64,000 nucleotides of DNA from Nakamurella leprariae (lineage in GTDB: Bacteria; Actinomycetota; Actinomycetes; Mycobacteriales; Nakamurellaceae), in contig NZ_JAERWK010000017.1 of assembly GCF_016918035.1 (NCBI RefSeq), positions 1 to 64,000 on the forward strand, given 5' to 3'. Position numbers and translations under genes: made by a program. Under the pieces are notes generated by a model. The model worked only from the letters and a program-made list of their open reading frames with translations. It was not told the DNA's origin and ran no database searches. Position 1 is the first letter of the stretch. Every line of letters begins with the position of its first letter. This document shows, piece after piece, positions 58,272-64,000 of this stretch.

Positions 58272-58301
58272 GGGAGCACCACCCGACCGGGTGGTGCTCC
58301 C
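58272..58301 (+). terminator. Hairpin after the aldehyde dehydrogenase gene
   Basis: A perfect 13-bp stem (58272-58284 with 58289-58301) with a GACC loop starts 26 bases past the stop. Confidence 0.85.
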
Positions 58302-58309
58302 CTCGCGCG

Positions 58310-58339
58310 TTGGGGGATGTCCACCCCGCTTCCTAGACT
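58310..58339 (+). promoter_or_regulatory. Sigma-70-type promoter of a leaderless operon
   Basis: TTGGGG (58310-58315) and TAGACT (58334-58339) are 18 bases apart, and GTG 58347 follows the -10 by seven bases. Transcription would start at the GTG. It begins just after the aldehyde dehydrogenase terminator. Confidence 0.65.
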
Positions 58340-58346
58340 CCTCCGG

Positions 58347-59606
58347 GTGCGCGAACCGACGACCTTCGACGAATCGTCCCCGGTGGCGCTGAGCTGGACG
58401 GTCGACGAGGCGATCGCGGCATTGCGCAGCGACGACATCGCGTCGGTGGGTGGCGCGCCGGCGCGCATCGACGAGTCGGTGGTGCGGCCGGCGCTGGCCG
58501 CGGCGAACGCGAAGCTGCTGCTGCTGCCGTTCGCCGATCGGGACGCCCGGCGCACGTCGTACGACCAGGTCAGTGCGGTGCAGGAGTGGGCGGCGGAGCA
58601 GGAGTTCGAGCTGCTGTCAGTCACCGGCCTGATGGCGTCGGTGTCGATCTTCACCGTCAGCCCCGACGAGCTCGGTGGGCTGCAGACGAACCTGTTGCGA
58701 CAGGACGTGACCCGGCAGGCCCGGTTCGCCGCCCGGTACCTCGTCGATCGGGACGCCGCGCAGGCGGAGGACACCGACACCCAGGTCGAAGTTCCCGTTC
58801 CCGCCGATCCCGAGCTGGTCGCTGCGGTCGGCGACGCCCTTGCCGCGGAGGGCTTCTTCCGCGCCGACGGCGTGGCCGACGACGTGGTCGCCCAGGGGTG
58901 GGATGTCGGACCGGACCTGCGGGTGCGAGCGGCGTTCCTGCCCTCACCGGGGCTGGACGGTGGGTACCCAAACCTGATCGGACCACTGGCGCAACGGTTC
59001 CCGGACGACGTGGTCGTCGTCGTCACCGGTCGCTGGTTCGACATGGCCGGTCCTGAGCCAGATCTCCTGCGTGCGGCGCTGCTGTACTCCTACGGGGCGT
59101 ACACCGACTTCTTCCTGCAGTACGGCGAGGCGCCGCACCGGCTGCTGAACGGGATCGCGTCGCGCATCCGAGCACTGCGCACCGGGGTGACCACCGATCA
59201 GCCGTCACCCGAGACCGCCGATCCGGTCGGCGGTGTCAGCGGCGTGCTGCCCTGGCTGTTCTCCGGCACCGCGGCGGTGCTGGTCGGTGGAAGCTGGCTG
59301 CTGGCCCGGCGCCGGAACCGGATGCGCAGAGTCGCCCAGGCCGAACGCGACCGCGCTGACGAGTTGCAGCGCGACCGGCTGGCCGGACAGGTGGCGGCGC
59401 TGTCGGCACGGCTGCTCGAGTTGGAGCCGCTGGCCCGGGAGGACGAGGACCGGCGGCTCGTCGACACGGCGTTGCAGGCGCTGGCCGAGGCCCGGGATCT
59501 GCTGGCCGCGCGGGGTGACCCGGACGACGCGGAACGATCGCTGGCCCGGGCACGTCAGGCCCTGATCGGTGTCGGAGCGGCTGCGACTTCGGGGAGCGGG
59601 CGATGA
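58347..59606 (+). CDS. Unrecognised membrane-anchored protein, first gene of a three-gene operon
   Basis: From GTG 58347 the protein is 419 residues. No N-terminal signal is visible. Residues 1-280 are a soluble domain that looks duplicated: LLLLPFADRDARRTSYDQVS in the first half and LIGPLAQRFPDDVVVVVTGR in the second. One helix follows (VLPWLFSGTAAVLVGGSWLL, about residues 300-319), then a positive stop and a long helical, Leu/Ala/Arg-rich C-terminus (QVAALSARLLELEPLARED). A longer start at ATG 58317 is possible but the leaderless promoter argues for GTG. I do not recognise the family. Confidence 0.72.
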   Translation: MREPTTFDESSPVALSWTVDEAIAALRSDDIASVGGAPARIDESVVRPALAAANAKLLLLPFADRDARRTSYDQVSAVQEWAAEQEFELLSVTGLMASVSIFTVSPDELGGLQTNLLRQDVTRQARFAARYLVDRDAAQAEDTDTQVEVPVPADPELVAAVGDALAAEGFFRADGVADDVVAQGWDVGPDLRVRAAFLPSPGLDGGYPNLIGPLAQRFPDDVVVVVTGRWFDMAGPEPDLLRAALLYSYGAYTDFFLQYGEAPHRLLNGIASRIRALRTGVTTDQPSPETADPVGGVSGVLPWLFSGTAAVLVGGSWLLARRRNRMRRVAQAERDRADELQRDRLAGQVAALSARLLELEPLAREDEDRRLVDTALQALAEARDLLAARGDPDDAERSLARARQALIGVGAAATSGSGR

Positions 59607-60655
59607 GCCGGCGCCAGGCGCGCGGCACCGCCGAGCAGGCGGCCCGGCGCGGTCGCACACGACGGAAGCCGGTGGCGCCCAGCCGGAAGCAGCCACCCGC
59701 ACCGAAGGGCACGCGCCGCACGGTGGCCGCCGTCGATCGGTGGACCCACGGCCTGCGGGCCGCGGTCATCCTGGCGATCATCGGGATCGGCGCGCTCGTC
59801 TGGCAGCAGTGGCCGCGGCTGACCCTGCCGTTCAGCGACGTCGCGCCGGTGGTCGAGGCGCTCGATCGGGACTCGGTCTGGCTGGACCCGGACCTGCCGG
59901 ATCAGATCACCGGCGGCGATCCGGCCGCGCTCGCCGACCGGATCCGCGGCACCATCGGGCAGCGACCCGTGGTGCTGGTCGCGCTGGCCGAGGACAGTCC
60001 CATGGCCGAGAAGCCGTTGGGCACCTGCACCGCCATCGAGAGTCGCCTCGACGACGTGCTGATCCTGGTGTCCGTCCCCGAGGACGGGGGCTTCGCCGCC
60101 GAGTGCTTCGGCGACGACATCGGCCTCCAGGTCGATGACTTCGGCTTCGACGTCCGGATCGAACGCGAACTCGGGTACTCGACCAAGTACCTCACCGACG
60201 ATCTCCGTGGCCAGGCCGAGCAGCTGGCCTTCACCTACGACGGCGCCGTCCGCCGCGGCGATGTCGACGACCGCGTCCGGCAGTACCCGGCCCCGGCCCG
60301 CGACTGGCTGATCGCCGGTGGCATCACCGCCGGCGTGGTCGCCGCCGCGGCCGGCGGCTGGTGGGGCGGCCGGCGCATCGTCGCGGCCGTCGCCGCGGCG
60401 CGGGAGCGCCGCCGGCGGTTCGTCGACCTCCGCGACGGGCTGGACAGCGCGCTCAGCGAGATCGCCCTGCTGCTGTTGGAACTCGGCCCGGATGCCCCCG
60501 AGCGGCACCGGCGGTCGGCCGCGGAGGTCGTGCCCGAGTACCTCGACCTGGTGAGCATCGTCGGGTCGCTGCGGCTCGGCGATGACGCCGTCGTCCCGAC
60601 GCGACGGATCCGCGAGCTGCGCCGCCGCCTCACCGCCGCGGGAGTGGGCGCCTGA
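59603..60655 (+). CDS. Unrecognised two-helix membrane protein, second gene of the operon
   Basis: A 350-residue protein starting with a very basic ~45-residue tail (ARRGRTRRKPVAPSRKQPPA). Helix 1 (LRAAVILAIIGIGALVWQQW) and helix 2 (DWLIAGGITAGVVAAAAGGW) flank a ~170-residue probably extracytoplasmic domain (VVLVALAEDSPMAEKPLGTC, LDDVLILVSVPEDGGFAAEC). The C-terminal ~90 residues are cytoplasmic helices (DGLDSALSEIALLLLELGPD). Two cysteines in the outer domain might form a disulphide. The start overlaps the preceding stop (ATGA). Family unknown; it shares the layout of its neighbour, a sensor-like outer domain with a helical inner tail. Confidence 0.75.
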   Translation: MSRRQARGTAEQAARRGRTRRKPVAPSRKQPPAPKGTRRTVAAVDRWTHGLRAAVILAIIGIGALVWQQWPRLTLPFSDVAPVVEALDRDSVWLDPDLPDQITGGDPAALADRIRGTIGQRPVVLVALAEDSPMAEKPLGTCTAIESRLDDVLILVSVPEDGGFAAECFGDDIGLQVDDFGFDVRIERELGYSTKYLTDDLRGQAEQLAFTYDGAVRRGDVDDRVRQYPAPARDWLIAGGITAGVVAAAAGGWWGGRRIVAAVAAARERRRRFVDLRDGLDSALSEIALLLLELGPDAPERHRRSAAEVVPEYLDLVSIVGSLRLGDDAVVPTRRIRELRRRLTAAGVGA

Positions 60656-60948
60656 TGTGGGTGTGGCTGGCCGGTGGGGTGATCCTGCTGCTGGGGGCGG
60701 GTCTGCCGCTGCTGCGGGCCCGGCCGCGCGTCGACACCGCCGGCCGAGCCAGGGCCCGGATGCTGGTCGACCGACTGGAGCACGCCCTCGACGACCCTGG
60801 GCTGTCCGCCGCGGACCGGCAGGCGGGCGAGCGGTACCGGCTGTTGGCCGGCGGTGCGCTGGCCGGCGCCCCGAGCGGTGCGGCCGTGCGCCGGGCCGAG
60901 CGCTGGGCGGTCACGGGACTGCGCGCGGTCGGGGCACCGACCGAGTGA
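60655..60948 (+). CDS. Small membrane protein, third gene of the operon
   Basis: A 97-residue protein: one N-terminal helix (MWVWLAGGVILLLGAGLPLL) and a helical cytoplasmic tail (RARMLVDRLEHALDDPGLSA, GERYRLLAGGALAGAP). The tail resembles the last helices of the 58347 product (ALAEARDLLAARG... RARQALIG). The start overlaps the previous stop (TGATG). It is likely a partner of the two larger membrane proteins. No named family recognised. It is followed by a separate LLM gene. Confidence 0.75.
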   Translation: MWVWLAGGVILLLGAGLPLLRARPRVDTAGRARARMLVDRLEHALDDPGLSAADRQAGERYRLLAGGALAGAPSGAAVRRAERWAVTGLRAVGAPTE

Positions 60949-60987
60949 TCGAGCGCGGTGATCGGGGCGCTCGGTAGGGTTCCGCCC

Positions 60988-61950
60988 GTGACGCAGCCCG
61001 GTGCCGCCCCGTCCGGACCTTCTCCCGCGCTCGGCTTCGGACTCCCGACGTCCGGAGCCTGGGCCACGGCGGACGCCATGGCGACCGTGGCCCGCGAGGC
61101 CGAGGCGGCCGGGTACCACTCGCTGTGGACGTTCCAACGTCTGCTCACCCCGATCGAGCACTCCTGGGGCTCGTCCTACGACTCTCCACACGATCCCTTG
61201 GTGTCGTTGGCCTACGCCGCGGCGCTGACCGAACGGGTGCGGCTCGGGGTGGCGGTGCTGAACGCCCCGTTCACGACGCCGCTCCAGCTGGCCAAGGCGG
61301 CGACCACGCTCGACGAGGTCAGCGCCGGTCGGCTCGACCTCGGCCTCGGAGCGGGCTGGGCCCAGGAGGAGTTCGACGCGGTGGGCGTCCCCTTCGCCCG
61401 ACGCGGGGCCAGGTTCGAGGAGTTCCTGCGCTGCCTGACCGCGATCTGGACGCAGGATCCGGTGGAGTTCGACGGGGCGTTCTACCGGGTGCCTCGCTCG
61501 CACGTCGACCCCAAGCCGCGGCAGCGTCCGCATCCGCCGGTGCTGCTGGGCGGCGCTGCCCCGGCCGCCCTGCGCCGGGTCGGCCGGATGGCCGACGGCT
61601 GGATCAGTGCCAGCCGCGCCGACCTGCGCCGTATCGGGGAGGACATCGCGATCATCCGGGAAGCGGCGACGACGGCCGGTCGCGACCCCGACCGGCTGCG
61701 GATCGTCTGCCGCGGGGTGGTCCGGTTGACCGACGGCGCCGACCGGGCCGGAGATCCGGCCGCACGCCGGCCGCTGCGGGGGAGTGCCGAGCAGATCCGG
61801 GAGGACCTGGCCGCGCTCGCGGCCGCCGGCGTGACCGAGGTGTTCCTGGATCCCAACTTCGATCCGGCCATCAGCGGGCCGGGTGCCGATCCCGCCGAGT
61901 CGTTGCGACGGGCCATGCACCTGCTCGAGACCTTCGCGCCCGGGCGGTGA
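60988..61950 (+). CDS. LLM-class F420- or flavin-dependent oxidoreductase
   Basis: From GTG 60988 it is a 320-residue luciferase-like protein: LGFGLPTSGAWATADAMATV, EAEAAGYHSLWTFQRLLTPI, RVRLGVAVLNAPFTTPLQLA, SAGRLDLGLGAGWAQEEFDA and RPHPPVLLGGAAPAALRRVG. This pattern (GxGWxxxE) is that of the F420-dependent subgroup of Streptomyces/Mycobacterium. A TAGGGT hexamer at 60975-60980 lies seven bases upstream of the GTG, suggesting a leaderless message separate from the preceding operon; the upstream ATG 60958 is less likely. Substrate unknown. Confidence 0.85.
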   Translation: MTQPGAAPSGPSPALGFGLPTSGAWATADAMATVAREAEAAGYHSLWTFQRLLTPIEHSWGSSYDSPHDPLVSLAYAAALTERVRLGVAVLNAPFTTPLQLAKAATTLDEVSAGRLDLGLGAGWAQEEFDAVGVPFARRGARFEEFLRCLTAIWTQDPVEFDGAFYRVPRSHVDPKPRQRPHPPVLLGGAAPAALRRVGRMADGWISASRADLRRIGEDIAIIREAATTAGRDPDRLRIVCRGVVRLTDGADRAGDPAARRPLRGSAEQIREDLAALAAAGVTEVFLDPNFDPAISGPGADPAESLRRAMHLLETFAPGR

Positions 61951-62091
61951 TCGGCGGCCGGTCGATCCGTCGATGGGAACGAGCACCCGGGCGGCGTCTG
62001 CCATCTGGCCCCCGATAGGGTCGCTGATCAGCCGGTGGCAGTCCACACCGCAGCCGCGCGACACCGTTCGTCGACAGCGAGGGAGCACAAC

Positions 62092-62313
62092 ATGACCGAG
62101 CACGTGTACCGGGTGACCGAGATCGTCGGGACGTCCAAGACCGGCGTCGAGGACGCCATCACCAACGCCGTCCAGCGGGCCGCCCGCACCCTGCGCCACC
62201 TCGACTGGTTCGAGACCTCGTCCATCCGCGGCGAGATCGAGAACGGCCAGGTCGCGCACTACCAGGTGACGATGAAGGTCGGGTTCCGCCTGGAGGACTC
62301 CGACATGGAGTGA
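62092..62313 (+). CDS. Dodecin, flavin-binding storage protein
   Basis: A 73-residue dodecin. VYRVTEIVGTSKTGVEDAIT opens it and the flavin-stacking tryptophan is in LRHLDWFETSSIRGEI; the end is HYQVTMKVGFRLED. Twelve subunits form a hollow sphere that holds FMN or riboflavin (in bacteria, usually FMN or CoA-bridging forms). The ATG at 62092 has GAGGGAG. Monocistronic, followed by a hairpin. It would buffer free flavin in a cell with several flavoenzymes. Confidence 0.92.
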   Translation: MTEHVYRVTEIVGTSKTGVEDAITNAVQRAARTLRHLDWFETSSIRGEIENGQVAHYQVTMKVGFRLEDSDME

Positions 62314-62341
62314 GGGAGCGCTCCGGCGCTCCGCTGTCCCG

Positions 62342-62377
62342 ACGGCCGGGCCGCACCAGCAGGTGCGACCCGGCCGT
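62342..62377 (+). terminator. Hairpin after the dodecin gene
   Basis: ACGGCCGGG-c-CGCACC pairs with GGTGCG-a-CCCGGCCGT, a 15-bp stem with one C-A mismatch and a four-base loop. Confidence 0.8.
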
Positions 62378-62668
62378 TCGTCATGTCCGGGCGGTGTCGG
62401 CGGCCCGGTCCCGGCCCGGAGACCGAGTTCAGCCGCACGTCTCGTGCGGCGAGCCTCCAGATGGCGTCCACCACGGCGTCATCCGGGTCGGGGTCGGCCA
62501 GCCCAGGGACGTCGCCCATCGCACTTCCCAGCGGCGACGATGACCGATGCCTCGGTGGGGACGGTGTCCGGTCCACGGGTGCTCATCCCGGTGGAGCAAC
62601 CCGGCGCCGCCGGCCGCGTCGTGGGGCTTCTGGGCAGTGGTCGACCGACGATCCGCGGACGCGGCGAC
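62378..62668. other. Intergenic stretch without a supported gene
   Basis: A minus-strand frame reads AMGDVPGLADPDPDDAVVDA then IWRLAARDVRLNSVS, which has protein-like wording, but it runs without a stop into the dodecin gene and has no family motif. It might be a fragment of a lost gene. Nothing else was seen. Confidence 0.3.
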
Positions 62669-64000
62669 TCAGGCGAAGTGATTCTTGGCGATGAGGCCGT
62701 GGACCCCGACCGTCCGGTCCACCACCTGGGAGATCACGAAGTCGGCCGCCGCGGACAGGTAGGCGTAGGCCGTGGCCCGGTCCATGCCCTGCTCCTCCTG
62801 CAGGAAGTCCAGGGCATTGAGCACGGCGCGGCGCATGGCCACGTCGAGGTCGCTGTTCTGACCATCGACGGCGCCGTCCGGATCGGACAGGCCGATGGGG
62901 ATCCAGGCGTTCTCGGTCTCCGCGAACGGGTAGCGATGCGCCACGGACGGCGCGTCGCCGGACCCGGGCTTGCAGACGGTGAGCCGGAAGGTGCCGCGCA
63001 ACGACCCCTCCATCGCCGTCAGCGCCACCTCACCATCGCCCATCGACATGTGCGGATCACCGACGTAGAACAGTGCGCCGGGCGCGAAGACCGGCAGGTA
63101 GAACGTGGAGCCGACCCCGAGCAGCCGGATGTCGATGTTGCCGCCGCCGAGGGTGGGCGGGATGGAATTGGCGGTCGGCGAGGTCAGCTCGGTGGCGTCG
63201 GCGAACGCCACACCCATCATTCCCATGAACGGCCGCAGCGGGAATCGCACCGTCCGGTCGTCACCGAAGGGCATCACCCCGTCGTCGTCATCGATCGCGG
63301 TGAAGACCGAGACGTTCCCGTACTGGGTCGGGACACCGGTCGGTCGGCCGTCGGTCTCGATCGGCGGCATCACCTCCTCGAGGGTGATGCCCGCGGGAGC
63401 CGATCCGTCGGACAGTCGAGGCAGCGATCCCTTCCCGTGCCGACTCGACACGACGCCGTAGGGAACCCGCGGGACGGCCTCCAGCGGCTCGATCTTCAGG
63501 ACGTCACCGGGCTCGGCGCCCTCGACGAAGACGGGACCGGTGACCACGTGGGGTCCATCCAGGTCGAAATTGCGCGGGTGGCGGTCGTACTCGGCGGCCA
63601 CCGCCACCGCGTCGTCGAGGACCCGGGACCGGTCCATCCCGTGCTGCCCGAAGAAGGTGACCGGATCCCTGCCCTGGTCCTCGAGAATACCCTCGTGCGA
63701 AACGGTGTCGATGGTGACCGTCTGGCCGGAGGCCATCGTCAGCACCGGTTCGGCGTGCACCGTCGGCACGTATCCCCACCGGACCAGGGTCGGGTCCGAC
63801 GCCAGGTAGTGGTCTCCGTGGATCGCTCCGGCGCCTGGCTGCAGCACAGGGAAGTCGTCCGGGGCGCAGGACCGGTCGCGGTCGTGGTGACCGCGGTCGC
63901 CGCGCCGCCCGTCCCGGTCACCGCCCCGCCGCCCGTCCCGGTCGCCGGCCAGTGCCGGCACGGCGCCGACGGCCATCGCCCCGCCGGTGATCCCGACCGC
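62669..64000 (-). CDS. Secreted acetamidase/formamidase family protein (5' end outside the window)
   Basis: At least 443 residues of an FmdA_AmdA family protein. The N-terminus runs off the edge in a hydrophobic stretch (AVGITGGAMAVGAVPALAGD), most likely a signal peptide ending near ALA, followed by a 30-residue Arg/Asp/Gly linker. Family blocks are TVTIDTVSHEGILEDQGRDP, GPVFVEGAEPGDVLKIEPLE, MMGVAFADATELTSPTANSI, GGGNIDIRLLGVGSTFYLPV and YVGDPHMSMGDGEVALTAME, ending in SQVVDRTVGVHGLIAKNHF. The enzyme releases ammonia from formamide or short amides; export is unusual, as the characterised members are cytoplasmic. Confidence 0.87.
   Translation of the reverse strand, partial: AVGITGGAMAVGAVPALAGDRDGRRGGDRDGRRGDRGHHDRDRSCAPDDFPVLQPGAGAIHGDHYLASDPTLVRWGYVPTVHAEPVLTMASGQTVTIDTVSHEGILEDQGRDPVTFFGQHGMDRSRVLDDAVAVAAEYDRHPRNFDLDGPHVVTGPVFVEGAEPGDVLKIEPLEAVPRVPYGVVSSRHGKGSLPRLSDGSAPAGITLEEVMPPIETDGRPTGVPTQYGNVSVFTAIDDDDGVMPFGDDRTVRFPLRPFMGMMGVAFADATELTSPTANSIPPTLGGGNIDIRLLGVGSTFYLPVFAPGALFYVGDPHMSMGDGEVALTAMEGSLRGTFRLTVCKPGSGDAPSVAHRYPFAETENAWIPIGLSDPDGAVDGQNSDLDVAMRRAVLNALDFLQEEQGMDRATAYAYLSAAADFVISQVVDRTVGVHGLIAKNHFA

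Noticed and set aside
62259-62576. Minus-strand ORF overlapping dodecin
   Set aside because: Runs antisense through the dodecin gene with no motif and no ribosome site.

Overview
The window is high-GC DNA with GC-rich third codon positions, frequent GTG starts, stop/start overlaps of the ATGA or TGATG type, and gene content typical of an actinomycete: a DLW-39 protein between tRNA-Ile and tRNA-Ala, Ku, many luciferase-like (LLM) flavin or F420 oxidoreductases, a Ddn-like deazaflavin protein, an IdeR-type iron box and a CIRCE-type heat-shock operator. A soil-type high-GC actinobacterium (Frankia/Nakamurella/Streptomyces breadth) fits; genus cannot be fixed by eye. No CRISPR array, prophage, transposase or replication origin was seen.

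Layout. 0-0.9 kb: the end of an unknown gene, a decayed M3 metallopeptidase start next to an (AAGGTC)n microsatellite, and a DUF427 gene. 1-9 kb (minus strand): a 3-oxoacid CoA-transferase pair, an MFS transporter coupled to an SDR, and a ribose-type ABC transporter (binding protein, double ATPase, permease). 9-21 kb: a catabolic island with two alpha/beta hydrolases, two TetR regulators, four SDRs, two paralogous LLM monooxygenases in inverted orientation, an EthD protein and a 103-aa orphan, centred on a divergent promoter at 17735-17936 that carries a TetR-like palindrome. ribBA lies inside this island. 21-26 kb: membrane proteins, the tRNA pair, a siderophore-interacting protein under an iron box, and a lipoprotein / glutathionylspermidine-synthase / DUF350 trio resembling enterobacterial yjfM-yjfC-yjfL. 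26-35 kb: a patchwork with three pseudogenes (HhH-GPD-like endonuclease, TIGR03086 protein, DUF2243 protein) between ChaB, NYN nuclease, Cys-motif/pentapeptide, LLM/FAD/hydrolase, beta-lactamase-fold and DHFR-like genes.

35-41 kb: a LacI-controlled, CRP-box-bearing fructose/ribose-type ABC operon with its own PfkB kinase and a P-loop kinase. 40.7-45 kb: Ku translationally coupled to a coiled-coil partner, and an MprF-like DUF2156 membrane protein. 45-52.5 kb: GyrI-like protein, orphan family-5 binding protein, SMP-30 lactonase coupled to an ADP-ribosylglycohydrolase with a C-terminal phosphatase-like loop, a secreted protein, a Ddn-like protein and Hsp20. 52.5-58 kb: an MFS/TetR/methyltransferase unit with three copies of one operator, another MFS and an aldehyde dehydrogenase. 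58.3-61 kb: an apparently leaderless operon of three unrecognised membrane proteins. 61-64 kb: LLM oxidoreductase, dodecin and a secreted acetamidase/formamidase running off the edge.

Flavin chemistry recurs: four LLM enzymes, a FAD oxidoreductase, a Ddn-like protein, ribBA and the flavin-storage protein dodecin. The best candidates for something undescribed are the 11-21 kb degradation regulon, the leaderless three-protein membrane operon (58.3-61 kb), the Ku/coiled-coil pair and the glutathionylspermidine-synthase trio.
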